From Paraburkholderia dinghuensis (GTDB taxonomy: Bacteria > Pseudomonadota > Gammaproteobacteria > Burkholderiales > Burkholderiaceae), in contig NZ_RQIS01000016.1 in the NCBI RefSeq assembly GCF_003837865.1, forward strand, positions 90,218 through 154,217: a stretch of DNA of 64,000 bases, read 5' to 3'. Below, piece by piece: positions 38,422 to 47,826 of this stretch. How positions within the stretch are numbered: position 1 is the stretch's first letter; the number at the start of each line of letters is the position of its first letter. Under the pieces are notes generated by a model. The model made no database searches, was not told the DNA's origin, and worked only from the letters and a program-made list of their open reading frames with translations. The position numbers and the translations under genes are program-made.

Positions 38422-39834
38422 TTATCCGTGGTGATCGTGTGGCGCGTGCGCGAGGCGCGAGTGATGCCGCGAGTAGACGAAATAAATGACGATGCCGAGT
38501 CCGACCCAGATGATGAACGCGATCCACGTGATCTGCTGCAGGTTCACCATCAGGAAGAGGCACGACGCGACCGCGAGGATCGGCACGACCGGTACGCCGG
38601 GACAGCGGAATGCGCGCGGCAGGTCCGGGTGCGTTTTGCGCAAGATGAGCACGGCGATCGACACCATCGAGAACGCCGCGAGCGTGCCGATGTTGATGAG
38701 TTCGGCGAGCACGTCGAGCGGCACGAGCGCGCCGATCAGGCCGAAGAAGATGCCGACGAGCCAGGTGGTGAGGAACGGTGTCGCGAAGCGCGGATGGATG
38801 TGCGATAGCGGGGTGGGCAAGAGGCCGTCGCGCGACATCGCGTAGATGATGCGGGTCTGGCCGTAGCTCATCACGAGGATCACGGTCAGCATGCCGAGCA
38901 CGGCGCCGAGGTCGATGAGGCCCGCCACCCAGCTTTCGCCGGCCTCCTGGAGCGCGAACGAGACCGGGTTTGCGACGTGGGCGAACTGCGGGGACGGCAC
39001 GATGCCGGTGACCACGGCCGCGACGGCGACGTAGAGCACCGTGCACACGCCGAGCGACGCGATGATGCCGATAGGCAGGTCGCGCTTCGGATCCCTCACT
39101 TCCTCGGCGGCGGACGAGACCGAATCGAAGCCGATGAATGCGAAGAACATCACGGCGGCCGCGCCGAAGACGCCGCGCCATCCGTTGGGCATGAACGGAT
39201 GCCAGTTGTCGGGCTTGACGTGGAACACGCCGACCACGATCACGAGCAGCACGACCGTCACCTTGATGGCGACCATGATGTTGTTGATGCGGGTGGATTC
39301 GCGCACGCCGATGGACAGCAACGTGGTGATCGCCATCATCACGAGGAAGGCCGGCAGGTTGAACAGCGTGTGGGCGCCGGGCAACGCGCCAGGCGCGGCG
39401 CTGAGCAAGGTGGGCAGGCTGATCCCGAAACCCCGGAGCAGCGACTGCAGGTAACCCGACCAGCCGACCGACACCGCCGAGGTGGCGAGCCCGTATTCGA
39501 GCATCAGGTCCCAGCCGATGATCCACGCGGCCAGTTCGCCGAGTGTCGCGTAGGAGTACGTGTAGATAGAGCCCGCGACGGGAATCGTCGACGCGAATTC
39601 GGCATAGGCTAGCGCGGCGAAACCGCAGGCCACGGCGGCGACGAGGAACGCGATCGTCAGCGCGGGGCCGGCCTGCACGGCGCCGGTGCCGGCGAGGACG
39701 AAAATGCCGGTGCCGATGATGGCGCCGATGCCGAGGAACATGAGGTCCACCGCGCCAAGTGCTTTCTTGAGGCCGGTGCCCTCGGCGCTCGCCCGTAGCA
39801 TGTGCTCGACGTTCTTCTTACGAAAGAGGGACAT
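38422..39834 (-). CDS. APC-family amino acid permease
   Basis: A 470-aa inner-membrane permease of the cationic-amino-acid-transporter-like group (YfnA/CAT type) with about 12-13 helices. The helix-1 substrate motif is GIGAIIGTGIFVLAG, followed by AALAYAEFASTIPVAGSIYTY and the helix-6 motif FFAFIGFDSVSSAAEEVRDP. A histidine-rich C-terminus (HAPHDHHG) is present. GGAG precedes ATG 39834. It is probably monocistronic. Substrate is unknown. Confidence 0.92.
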   Translation of the reverse strand: MSLFRKKNVEHMLRASAEGTGLKKALGAVDLMFLGIGAIIGTGIFVLAGTGAVQAGPALTIAFLVAAVACGFAALAYAEFASTIPVAGSIYTYSYATLGELAAWIIGWDLMLEYGLATSAVSVGWSGYLQSLLRGFGISLPTLLSAAPGALPGAHTLFNLPAFLVMMAITTLLSIGVRESTRINNIMVAIKVTVVLLVIVVGVFHVKPDNWHPFMPNGWRGVFGAAAVMFFAFIGFDSVSSAAEEVRDPKRDLPIGIIASLGVCTVLYVAVAAVVTGIVPSPQFAHVANPVSFALQEAGESWVAGLIDLGAVLGMLTVILVMSYGQTRIIYAMSRDGLLPTPLSHIHPRFATPFLTTWLVGIFFGLIGALVPLDVLAELINIGTLAAFSMVSIAVLILRKTHPDLPRAFRCPGVPVVPILAVASCLFLMVNLQQITWIAFIIWVGLGIVIYFVYSRHHSRLAHAPHDHHG

Positions 39835-40122
39835 TTGGCGGGGTACTCCAGGTTTGCGCGGGCAATCGGTGTCGATTCGGGCCGCGTGCCGAAAATCGGG
39901 AAAAACCGGGAATTTGTATGAATACCTTCAGCCAGTTGCGCGCGTTCCGGCGGGAAGCGCGGTCAGTCACTGACGATTATGTCCCAAGCGGGCGTGGTGG
40001 CGCGTGAACCTTGCCCGCGTGCCGCCGATTGGTGAGGTTTGTTTGTGGATCAGGCACTGACGACGAGAGGCAGGCCTTGATGCCGCGCCTCTCGCCAATG
40101 TCATCGGTCTCTTTGAAGGCCC

Positions 40123-40782
40123 TTACGCGCTCACTGCCGGAGCGAGATCGACGAGCCGGTTGGTCATCACGTAGAGCGTGAGTTCGGCGTTGTTGCTGAG
40201 TTTCATCTTTTCGAGCAGGCGCGTGCGGTAGACGCTCACCGTCTTCACCGAAAGCGAGAGCGCGCGGGCGATATCGGTGAGACGTTTGCCCGTGGCGAGC
40301 ATGCACAGCGTCTGGTATTCGCGGTCGGAGAGCTTTTCGTGCGGCATCTGCTCGGCGTCGTCGACGAGCACGTAGTCGGCGAGCGCGACGGCCATCTCCG
40401 GGCTGACGTATTTGCGACCGGCCACGACCTGCTGGATCGCACCCATCATCTGCGCGGCATCCACCGTTTTCGAGAGGTAACCCGACGCACCTGCCTTCAG
40501 CGCGCGCACCGCGTACTGATCCTCGCGATACATCGAGAACATCAGCACCGGCAGACGCGGCGACTTGCGCTTCAAACGCTTGAGCACTTCGACGCCGTTC
40601 ATGTCGGGCAGTGAGATATCGAGCAGCACCACGTCGAAAGCGTGCTTCGCGATCGCGGCGAGCGCTTCGGCGCCGGTCTGCGCTTCAATCACTTCGCTCG
40701 CGATGCCGCGGTCGAGGAGCAACTGGCGCACGCCCTGGCGCACGACGGCATGGTCGTCGACAATCAGGATGCGGTGAGTCAT
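40123..40782 (-). CDS. NarL/FixJ-family response regulator
   Basis: A 219-aa two-component response regulator. The receiver domain has the acidic pair D9-D10 (IVDD), the phospho-acceptor D55 (VVLLDISLPD) and the conserved lysine in YLSKTVD. The C-terminal LuxR-type helix-turn-helix is LSDREYQTLCMLATGKRLTD to SVYRTRLLEKM. Its ATG 40782 overlaps the kinase stop by 4 bp, so it is coupled to the kinase upstream. The long open frame extending further upstream is a shadow of the kinase gene. Confidence 0.94.
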   Translation of the reverse strand: MTHRILIVDDHAVVRQGVRQLLLDRGIASEVIEAQTGAEALAAIAKHAFDVVLLDISLPDMNGVEVLKRLKRKSPRLPVLMFSMYREDQYAVRALKAGASGYLSKTVDAAQMMGAIQQVVAGRKYVSPEMAVALADYVLVDDAEQMPHEKLSDREYQTLCMLATGKRLTDIARALSLSVKTVSVYRTRLLEKMKLSNNAELTLYVMTNRLVDLAPAVSA

Positions 40783-41663
40783 GAATGCGCCCCTTCCACG
40801 AGGGACGGAGCAGTATCGGAGGCGTTTGCGCCGAGTAGCGCGTCCCAGGCGAAGCGCGCACGCACGGCCGTGCCGGCCTGTACACCGCGTCCGCCTGCGC
40901 GCAGCGTGCCGCCGAACGTGGCGCAACGCTCCCGCATACCGGCCAGACCGTAGTGCTTGCGACCGCCGCTTGCACGGCGTGCATGGCTGCCGCCGCGCGG
41001 CAGGCCGATGCCATCGTCGGTGATCGTGAGGATCAGATGACGTGGCGCGCAGTCGAGTCGCACATCGGCGCGGGTGGCGCGGGCATGGCGCGCAACATTG
41101 GCGAGCGCTTCCTGCGCGACACGGAAGACGGCAAGCGCGGCGTCGGCAGACAGGCGAGCCAGGCGGACGTCGGCCGCAAAGACGAAACTCGTGGCGAGGC
41201 CCGTGCGGGCGCCGAAGCCGCGTGCCCAGTCGGCGAGCACGGGGACAAGGCCCGCATCCAGATGCGGCGCGCTGAGTCCGTCGAGCGCGTGGCGGACCGC
41301 TTCGACCGCGGCGTTCAGCGATTGCGCAACGAGCGAGAGGGCTTCGGTGCACTGCGGAGAGGCGTCGGCGGAAAGTGAGGCGTGGACCCTGGCGAGCGCG
41401 AAGTGCGTGGCCGCGAGTTCCGCTCCCACGCTGTCGTGCAGTTCGCGCGCGAGATGCTGGCGGGCGGCTTCGTCGGCGTCGATACGCGCGGCTTGCGCCA
41501 TCGCGATCTGCCGCTGTAAAAGGGCGATCTGCCCGGCCGCGTCGCTGTCCTCGCGTGCGCGCGCCGGGATAGAGGACTCCTTAACAACATGTGTGATGCC
41601 TATGCCGGGCGTTTCTCGGCCCTGAGCGCAAGCGGCTACCACGCCGGTCTTACACGTACCCAT
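40779..41663 (-). CDS. Soluble sensor histidine kinase (HisKA_3)
   Basis: A 294-aa kinase of the NarX/DegS class. The phospho-acceptor is H76 in RELHDSVGAEL, and the HATPase region shows RVAQEALANVARHA (N box) and DDGIGLP (G1). There is no membrane helix and no recognisable PAS or GAF sensor domain; only about 65 residues precede the histidine, with a short coiled coil. The signal must be cytoplasmic or reach it through a partner. A GGGGGG tract precedes ATG 41663. Confidence 0.9.
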   Translation of the reverse strand: MGTCKTGVVAACAQGRETPGIGITHVVKESSIPARAREDSDAAGQIALLQRQIAMAQAARIDADEAARQHLARELHDSVGAELAATHFALARVHASLSADASPQCTEALSLVAQSLNAAVEAVRHALDGLSAPHLDAGLVPVLADWARGFGARTGLATSFVFAADVRLARLSADAALAVFRVAQEALANVARHARATRADVRLDCAPRHLILTITDDGIGLPRGGSHARRASGGRKHYGLAGMRERCATFGGTLRAGGRGVQAGTAVRARFAWDALLGANASDTAPSLVEGAHS

Positions 41664-42121
41664 CTACCCCCCGTTCTGGAGCCGGTCGTTAATACCGACG
41701 GCTTCCGGGGCGAATCAGGTCCCCGGCGCGACGGATAACGGCACGGCGCAGCGTAGCTATATTTACATTCGTTACCAACCTCATTGGGGCTCTGTCGGGC
41801 CTCCAAAACTGCTGATGCTGCGCCGCGATAATATCCTAAAAAAAATTAAAATGCAGTCTAGACAAGGATTAGCGGCGAATACTGAGATTTGGTGTGAGCT
41901 TTTGTCGCAGCCTGATTGTAGGAATAATCTGACGGATAAAATACCTGAATTCTGTGACATCCCTATGCACGGGGACGGTCGCGTTAAATCGACGAACGCT
42001 GCATAACCCTTGCAGACGAAAGGTTTTCGCAGGAACGTAGGGACGAAAAAAAACCGGAGCGCGAGGCTCCGGTTTTTGTTTCAGCATGCCGCGGCGAAAT
42101 CCGCGGACGGTGTCGGTGCGA
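41664..42121. other. AT-rich interval upstream of the two-component pair
   Basis: These 458 bp include a notably AT-rich core (41810-41960) with no supported gene, the likely kinase promoter near 41750-41800, and the shared terminator at 42046-42078. Confidence 0.5.
42046..42078 (-). terminator. Intrinsic terminator after fpr (bidirectional shape)
   Basis: ACCGGAGC (42053-42060) pairs with GCTCCGGT (42066-42073), loop GCGAG, with eight A on one side and five T on the other. It lies 44 bp beyond the fpr stop. Confidence 0.9.
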
Positions 42122-42892
42122 TCAGCCGACGAATGCCTTTTCGACCACGTAGTGGCCCGGCTCGTTGTTGCTGCCCTCTTTCAGGCCGGCCTTTTCGAGC
42201 AGTTCGACGGTGTCGCGCAGCATGTGCGTGCTGCCGCATAGCATGATGCGGTCGCGCTCCGGCGAGAACGGCGGCAGGTCGAGGTCGGTGAACAGCTTGC
42301 CGGTCTCGATCAGTTCCGTGATGCGGCCACGGTTCTCGAAAACTTCGCGCGTGATGGTCGGGAAGTAGACCAGCTTCTCGCGGACGACCTCACCGAGGTA
42401 CTCGTGATTGCGCAGTTCGTCGGTGATGAATTCCTTGTACGCGAGTTCATCGACGAAGCGGCAGGTGTGCGTGAGCACAATTTTTTCGTAGCGGTCGTAA
42501 ATGTCGGGGTCTTTGATGATCGACATGAACGGCGCGAGACCCGTGCCGGTCGAGAGCAGCCACAGGATCTTGCCGGGCAGCAGGTTGTCGGCCACCAGCG
42601 TCCCGACGGGCTTCTTGCCGATCAGAACCTTGTCCCCGACCTTCAAATGCTGCAGACGCGACGTGAGCGGACCGTCCTGCACCTTGATGCTCAGGAATTC
42701 GAGGTGCTCTTCGTAGTTCGCGCTCGCGAGCGAGTAGGCACGCATCAGCGGCTTGCCGTCCACTTCGAGGCCGACCATCGTGAACTGGCCGTTGTCGAAT
42801 CGCAGAGCCGCGTCGCGCGTGCAGGTGAAGCTGAAAAGCGTATCGGTCCAGTGATGGACGCTCAAGACGGTTTCTTCGGTGTTTTTGCTCAT
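42122..42892 (-). CDS. fpr: Ferredoxin–NADP(+) reductase
   Basis: A 256-aa FAD enzyme that exchanges electrons between NADPH and ferredoxin or flavodoxin, often in oxidative stress and iron-sulfur supply. FAD-binding residues lie in LMRAYSLASANYEEHLEF and the NADP site in LLSTGTGLAPFMSI. The C-terminus ends YVVEKAFVG, the bacterial type that lacks the plant tyrosine. ATG 42892 has AGGAA upstream; the long frame above is unconserved. It is monocistronic. Confidence 0.95.
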   Translation of the reverse strand: MSKNTEETVLSVHHWTDTLFSFTCTRDAALRFDNGQFTMVGLEVDGKPLMRAYSLASANYEEHLEFLSIKVQDGPLTSRLQHLKVGDKVLIGKKPVGTLVADNLLPGKILWLLSTGTGLAPFMSIIKDPDIYDRYEKIVLTHTCRFVDELAYKEFITDELRNHEYLGEVVREKLVYFPTITREVFENRGRITELIETGKLFTDLDLPPFSPERDRIMLCGSTHMLRDTVELLEKAGLKEGSNNEPGHYVVEKAFVG

Positions 42893-43517
42893 GGTTCCTG
42901 ATGATGCGAAACAAGGGCTGCCAGACCCCGGCCAACCCGCCGGCCGCCGATGGTGTCCATTGGCTCCTGGCGGTGCGGCCCGGCAATGCCGCGCGTTTGT
43001 CGCGCGCGTGCTACGTCTGCCACGTTTGCCGGTCGACCGCGCTGCGAACGAGGCTGAATCCGCTATTTTACCGCGTTGGCGTACCACAGGCCCCGCTGCG
43101 CCGAAGGACGAATCAGGCCACGCGTTGCGTGGCGAATCCGGCGGCTGGTCAGCGTCGTGTGCGATGCGATGGGTCGCGACGCACGCGGACGTGACGGGCA
43201 AGGCTGGCATCGGTATGCGGTGGCACGCCGGCCAGTGCCCGAGGTAGCGGGCGGTGTGCCGCCAGCGGCGCGCGCCCGTTTGGGGTGACCCAGCTGGACT
43301 GCCTCGCAGGAGCGCACGTGTGCGAATTTCGGGATGATGATACCGGATGCTCTGTCAGGCCGCAGCAATTACCCTGGTGTCCGGGCAGCTACGGCGTGGC
43401 TCCGGGCCGGGCTGCCGTGGATGCGGTGCGGCCCGCCTGGCGGGCGATTCGGGTGTTCCGGACGTTGGGTCGCTACGCGTGCGGCAGAGCGTCGCGCCAA
43501 CGGCGGGAAGGATGCGC
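42893..43517. other. Gene-free interval between fpr and the LysE gene
   Basis: I find no supported gene in these 625 bp. A TAAAAT reading leftward at 43065-43070 could be an fpr -10. The overlapping open frames on both strands lack start signals and protein-like composition. Confidence 0.4.
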
Positions 43518-44171
43518 CTAGCGGTCGACGGCAAGCTTCACGCCGAGGCTGACGAGCGCTACGCCGCAGAATGCGTCGATCGGGCGCCGGATGCGGCGGT
43601 AACCGCGCTGCGTGCGGTCGTCGGCGAACAGGAATGCGATGCTGCAATGCCAGCCGAACGACATCGTCGCCACTGTGGCGAGCGCCACGCCGTAGAACCA
43701 CAGCGGCGGGTGCGCGGGAAACATCGCGGCGAACACACTGGTCCAGAACACGCACGACTTCGGGTTCGTCAGGCAGGTGACGAGGCCGGTGCGCCAGGTA
43801 CGGAAGTACTCGTGACGTGCGGGCGGGGGAGGCGGCTCCGTGTTTTGCCGGGCGACCGCGCCCACTGAAGCGGTATCCCGTCGTGCACCCGAGCGCAGCA
43901 ACTTGAATCCGAACCACACGAGATACACCGCGCCCGCCACGCGCACGCCGTTGTAGACCCAGTCGATGCGCTGCAGGACGGTGGCGAAGCCGAGCATCGC
44001 GAGCGCGGCCCAGAGCGTCGACCCGACGCCCACGCCGAACGCCGACATCACGCCGAGCCCGCGTCGTCCGGCGAGCGAAAGCTGCGTGACCATGAAGAAG
44101 TTCGGGCCGGGGCTGATCAGCGCCAGCGAGTAGACCGCGGCGATCTGGAGCAGCGTGGTGATGTAGTGCAT
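43518..44171 (-). CDS. LysE/RhtB-family amino acid exporter
   Basis: A 217-aa inner-membrane exporter with about six helices. The family start is AAVYSLALISPGPNFFMVTQ with the SPGP signature, then GVGVGSTLWAALAMLG, VAGAVYLVWFGFKLL and CLTNPKSCVFWTSVF. I use ATG 44171 because it directly precedes the first helix; its ribosome site is weak. The substrate is likely an amino acid, with no context to narrow it. Confidence 0.9.
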   Translation of the reverse strand: MHYITTLLQIAAVYSLALISPGPNFFMVTQLSLAGRRGLGVMSAFGVGVGSTLWAALAMLGFATVLQRIDWVYNGVRVAGAVYLVWFGFKLLRSGARRDTASVGAVARQNTEPPPPPARHEYFRTWRTGLVTCLTNPKSCVFWTSVFAAMFPAHPPLWFYGVALATVATMSFGWHCSIAFLFADDRTQRGYRRIRRPIDAFCGVALVSLGVKLAVDR

Positions 44172-44277
44172 GACGGGGACAGACGACAGGGCGCGCGGCG
44201 CGCAACGCGACATCTTAGCCTGTTACGGGCGTATCCATGCTAACCGGTTCGCCATCCGGAACAGGGCACGCCAGGCG

Positions 44278-45075
44278 TCATTCGAGGCGCAGCCGCGCCA
44301 TGTACGGCAGGTGATCGGAGAGCCAGGCGGTCTCCTGGGCGGGCTGGATCAGCTCGACGGGCTGCAGGCCGCGCACGAACATCTTGTCGAGTGCGAGTGT
44401 CGGCGAGAACGCCGGAAACGTGCGCGCGGGTTCGCCCAGCAGCGTCGCCACTTCGTGCATGCCGTGCTCGGCGAAGATCGGCACCGAGTCGTTGCGCCAG
44501 TCGTTGAAGTCACCGGCGAGCACGAGCGGTCCTTGCGGCGCCTCCTTCGCGATCCAGTGCGCGATCCAGTTCATCTGCCGCAAGCGCGCGCTGCGTGTGA
44601 GCGCGAGGTGCGCGCACAGTAGCGTGACCGACCGCGTGCCGACGTTCGCGCGCGCCACGAGCAGCCCGCGCCGCTCGAAACGGTGCGCGGAGATGTCCCA
44701 GCGTCCGCCGAGATCGAGTGGATGTGGCGAGAGGATCGCGTTGCCGTGCCGCCAGGACGGCTTGAACACGTTCGGGCCGAGCGCGATCTGGAGTTCGCTC
44801 GCCTCGGCGATCTCAGTGGCCTGGCAGTGCCAGACGTCTTCGAGCGGATCGCCGAGCTGCGCGCCGAACGTCGACGCGAGCAACGGCTGCGGCAGGCGCC
44901 GCGCCATGGCTTCCTGGAGGAACCAGGCGTCGGCGTGGGTGGACTGCACCCAGCGCCGCATCGCCTGCCAGGCCTGAAAGCCGAGCGGCGAGCGGCCCTT
45001 GTGCAGGTTCCAGCTCACCGCAACGAAGTCGTTGAGGTGCGACGCGTCGATGAGCGGTTCTTCGGGGTTTCTCAT
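44278..45075 (-). CDS. Endonuclease/exonuclease/phosphatase (EEP) family hydrolase
   Basis: A 265-aa metal-dependent hydrolase. Core motifs are VSWNLHKGRSPLGF (N-terminal Asn), WFLQEAM (catalytic Glu), GNAILSPHPL, LAGDFNDWR and a terminal WLSDHLPYMARL (Asp-His). This set is shared by DNases, phosphodiesterases and sphingomyelinase-like enzymes; the substrate is unknown. ATG 45075 (MRNPEEPLIDASH) is used because the longer frame is an unconserved extension. There is no signal peptide, so it is cytoplasmic. A secreted hypothetical gene is 29 bp upstream. Confidence 0.88.
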   Translation of the reverse strand: MRNPEEPLIDASHLNDFVAVSWNLHKGRSPLGFQAWQAMRRWVQSTHADAWFLQEAMARRLPQPLLASTFGAQLGDPLEDVWHCQATEIAEASELQIALGPNVFKPSWRHGNAILSPHPLDLGGRWDISAHRFERRGLLVARANVGTRSVTLLCAHLALTRSARLRQMNWIAHWIAKEAPQGPLVLAGDFNDWRNDSVPIFAEHGMHEVATLLGEPARTFPAFSPTLALDKMFVRGLQPVELIQPAQETAWLSDHLPYMARLRLE

Positions 45076-45104
45076 GCGGGTGGTTCTCTTTGGCGCTGCG
45101 CGAC

Positions 45105-45614
45105 TTACGGTTGCGGCGGCGCGACGCTTGCGCTGATCCGGTACGCAAGCGATGGATTCATATCGACGATCTGCCAGTTCACCGGCTCGTCCGCCGGGAC
45201 GCGCAGCCCCGGGTGGCTGGCGGCGATCCGGCGCGGCTGCGGCGGCAGCGCGCAACCTTCAGGTGTTTGCGACTGTACGTCGGATTCGAGTGTTTCCTGA
45301 GCGTCGATCGCGAGAATCGACTCGCTCGCGTTCGCCTGCAGCGGCGAGATCGTCACCGTGCGCTGCAGGTCGATGCTGCCGCCCGGCTGGTCCTTGCATC
45401 CGATGTCGTGCGTGACGACATGATGGTGGGTGTCCGTGCGCGCCTGGCCAACCGTGGTCGTGCCCTCGAACTGGTCGATCTGCTGGCCGTCGCGCAAGAC
45501 ATCGAGCGTCCACTTCACGACCGGTTGCGCCGCGTCCTGCGCGTGCGCGCAGACGGCGGCCGTCATGGCCGCCGCAAACAGCGAGGTGGCGAGGCCGTGC
45601 TTCCACAACATCAT
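45105..45614 (-). CDS. Secreted hypothetical protein
   Basis: A 169-aa protein with a clear Sec signal peptide (LWKHGLATSLFAAAMTAAVC, cleavage after AHA). ATG 45614 is chosen because GGAG lies 10 nt upstream; an ATG 18 bp earlier is less well placed. The mature part contains two cysteines (DIGCKDQ and EGCALPP) that could form a disulfide. I do not recognise a family. It is likely periplasmic and may be cotranscribed with the EEP hydrolase. Confidence 0.75.
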   Translation of the reverse strand: MMLWKHGLATSLFAAAMTAAVCAHAQDAAQPVVKWTLDVLRDGQQIDQFEGTTTVGQARTDTHHHVVTHDIGCKDQPGGSIDLQRTVTISPLQANASESILAIDAQETLESDVQSQTPEGCALPPQPRRIAASHPGLRVPADEPVNWQIVDMNPSLAYRISASVAPPQP

Positions 45615-45632
45615 GTCGTTGACTCCGTGCAC

Positions 45633-46094
45633 GCAAGCCGCGTGAGTGGCGAAGGATAGCGTCAGCTGCGCGGCAGGATCGTTCTGATCCTTCGATCCTA
45701 TACCCGGTTCGCGATAACCGGACCGACGCAGTTCACTTCAGATTGGGATGCGCGCTACAGGTTCAACCGCGTCGTATTGGATCATTGCAGCCGGATTGGC
45801 AACGAGTGTGCGTCATCCGGACGATCCGCGGCATCTTTGTTGTCCGCCGAACAACGATGTCTCGCGGATTATCGAGGCGGTTTCTCTCGAGGCGGTTTCT
45901 CGATAGTGCGAGCGTAACCATCGTTGCACGCCCGGCTCCCGGGACGCCGGGCGGCATCATCGATACCGCCCCGGGTCACGGCGTACAATTTTCGAAGCAA
46001 GCGGCGGCGCGCCTCGCGCGCCATTACCCGGATCAAGCGGATCGCGGTGCCCGGTCGAAGTGGAATCCGGCACCGCAGGGGCGGACGTGCAGAC
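45633..46094. other. Divergent intergenic region with a 15-bp duplication
   Basis: These 462 bp lie between a leftward secreted protein gene and the rightward LhgO-like gene. They contain two copies of TCGAGGCGGTTTCTC and no supported gene. Confidence 0.5.
45872..45901. repeat. Two-copy 15-bp tandem repeat
   Basis: TCGAGGCGGTTTCTC occurs twice without interruption (45872-45886 and 45887-45901), immediately framed by AT and GAT so the block starts ATCGAG and ends CTCGAT. Confidence 0.9.
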
Positions 46095-47201
46095 ATGGAT
46101 CAGATTGATTGCGTAGTCATCGGTGCGGGCGTTGTGGGGCTGGCGGCGGCCCGCGCGCTTGCAGCGAAAGGGCGAGAGGTGATCGTGCTCGAAGCGGCCG
46201 AAGCCATCGGCACGGGCACCAGTTCGCGCAACAGCGAGGTCATTCACGCCGGTCTTTATTACCCGCGCGGCTCGCTGAAGGCGACGCTCTGCGTGCGCGG
46301 ACGCGAGATGCTTTACGAGTACTGCGCGGCGCGCAAGGTGGCGCACTCGCGCGCGGGCAAGCTGCTCGTCGCCACGGCGCGGAACCAGATTCCGCAGCTC
46401 GAGGCCATCCTCGCGCGTGGCAAGGAAAACGGCGTGTTCGATCTCACGCGGATCACCGGAAACGAGGCGCTCGAACTCGAACCGGCGCTTGAATGCGTTG
46501 CGGCCGTGTATTCGCCCCAGACGGGCATCGTCGACAGCCACGAGCTGATGCTCGCCCTGCAGGGCGACGCCGAGCATGACGGCGCGGTGATTGCACTCAG
46601 GTCGCCGGTCGAGTCGATCGACGCGACGCCGAGCGGCTTCGTCGTCAACGTGGGCGGCGAGGCGCCCACCACGGTGCGCGCGGCCAGTGTCATCAACAGC
46701 GCGGGCCTTCATGCGAACGCGCTCGCGCGGCGCATACGTGGCCTCGACGCGCGCCACGTTCCGCCGCTCTATCTCGCGCGCGGCAATTACTTCAGCGTGT
46801 CGACGCGCGTGCCGTTTTCACGCCTCATTTACCCGATGCCGAACGAGGCCGGGCTCGGCGTTCACCTCACGCTCGACCTGGGCGGCCAGGGGCGCTTCGG
46901 TCCGGACGTCGAGTGGATCGATTCGATCGACTACGACGTCGATCCGCATCGCGCCGACGGGTTCTACGCGCAGATCCGGAGCTACTGGCCGGCGCTGCCG
47001 GACGGCGCGCTGCAGCCGGCCTACGCCGGCATCCGGCCGAAACTTTCCGGCCCCGGTGAGCCTGCCGCCGATTTCATGATCCAGGGCGCCGCCGCGCATG
47101 GCGTGCGCGGGCTCGTGAATCTGTTCGGGATCGAATCGCCCGGGCTCACGGCCTCGCTCGCCATCGCACAGCGCGTGTGCGAGCTTGCGGGGGCTGGCTG
47201 A
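46095..47201 (+). CDS. FAD-dependent oxidoreductase, L-2-hydroxyglutarate dehydrogenase-like
   Basis: A 368-aa DAO-fold flavoenzyme closest in pattern to LhgO, which oxidises L-2-hydroxyglutarate at the membrane. The nucleotide-binding site is VVIGAGVVGLAAARALAAKG at residues about 7-26, then SSRNSEVIHAGLYYPRGSLK, a stretch characteristic of the LhgO family, and the C-terminal GLVNLFGIESPGLTASL. ATG 46095 begins exactly at the Rossmann strand; the longer frame is rejected. The precise 2-hydroxy acid is inferred. Confidence 0.87.
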   Translation: MDQIDCVVIGAGVVGLAAARALAAKGREVIVLEAAEAIGTGTSSRNSEVIHAGLYYPRGSLKATLCVRGREMLYEYCAARKVAHSRAGKLLVATARNQIPQLEAILARGKENGVFDLTRITGNEALELEPALECVAAVYSPQTGIVDSHELMLALQGDAEHDGAVIALRSPVESIDATPSGFVVNVGGEAPTTVRAASVINSAGLHANALARRIRGLDARHVPPLYLARGNYFSVSTRVPFSRLIYPMPNEAGLGVHLTLDLGGQGRFGPDVEWIDSIDYDVDPHRADGFYAQIRSYWPALPDGALQPAYAGIRPKLSGPGEPAADFMIQGAAAHGVRGLVNLFGIESPGLTASLAIAQRVCELAGAG

Positions 47202-47337
47202 GCACGTCTTTGGCCATCGGCAATGCTTCTTCGGCCGATTTGCGGCGCGGGATGCTGAACGCGGCTGTCGCGTCCTGCATCGCCTGACCACCATCGCTGA
47301 TCCACTCCGTCAGCACGGACGTTTCGTGCGCATGCAT
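47146..47337 (-). CDS. Possible small hypothetical protein
   Basis: A 63-aa frame starting MHAHETSVLTEWISDGGQAM. Third positions are strongly G/C through most of it and the residues look protein-like, but there is no ribosome site and its last 18 codons lie antisense to the end of the LhgO-like gene. It may be a real short gene, a remnant, or chance. Confidence 0.28.
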   Translation of the reverse strand: MHAHETSVLTEWISDGGQAMQDATAAFSIPRRKSAEEALPMAKDVLSQPPQARTRAVRWRARP

Positions 47338-47459
47338 CCACAATGCGGCTTGTCTATACCCGGAATCGCGGCTGTGAGGCACATCCGTTCGTTGCTATCC
47401 TTTGGTGGCGCCGTCGCAAGAACGGTGTTTAGACCTACATACTGGATGGAGTGAGTTAG

Positions 47460-47771
47460 ATGAAAACGTCCCGCCGCAGCTTTCTGATCACGAGCATTGG
47501 CGTTGCAACGACCGTCGCCCTGTCGCGTCAGGCTTTCGCCGACATGCCGAAGGCCAGCGAATCCGATCCGACGGCCCAGGCGCTCGGCTACAAGGCCGAC
47601 GCCACCAAGGTCGACAAGGCGAAGTTCGCGAAGTACGTCGCCGGTCAGAGTTGCAGCAACTGCTCGTTCTATCAGGGCAAGGCCACCGACGCGTGGGCGC
47701 CGTGCCCGATGTTCGGCGGCAAGCAGGTCGCGGGCAAGGGCTGGTGCAGCGCCTACAACAAGAAGGCGTAA
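47460..47771 (+). CDS. High-potential iron-sulfur protein (HiPIP)
   Basis: A 103-aa periplasmic electron carrier with one [4Fe-4S] cluster. The Tat signal is SRRSFLITSIG with cleavage after AFA, fitting export of a folded metalloprotein. The four cluster cysteines are C65, C68 (SCSNCSF), C82 (APCPMFGG) and C96 (GWCSAYN), in HiPIP spacing. GGAG lies 10 nt before ATG 47460. HiPIPs carry electrons between respiratory or photosynthetic complexes; the partner here is unknown. Confidence 0.95.
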   Translation: MKTSRRSFLITSIGVATTVALSRQAFADMPKASESDPTAQALGYKADATKVDKAKFAKYVAGQSCSNCSFYQGKATDAWAPCPMFGGKQVAGKGWCSAYNKKA

Positions 47772-47826
47772 GCGCTTTTCCGCAGGTGCGCCGCGCGAGC
47801 GTCGCGCGAACGCATCAGCGCATCGA

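Noticed and set aside
41815..42006. A 63-codon plus-strand frame in AT-rich DNA
   Set aside because: No ribosome site, no recognisable pattern, and composition unlike genes here.
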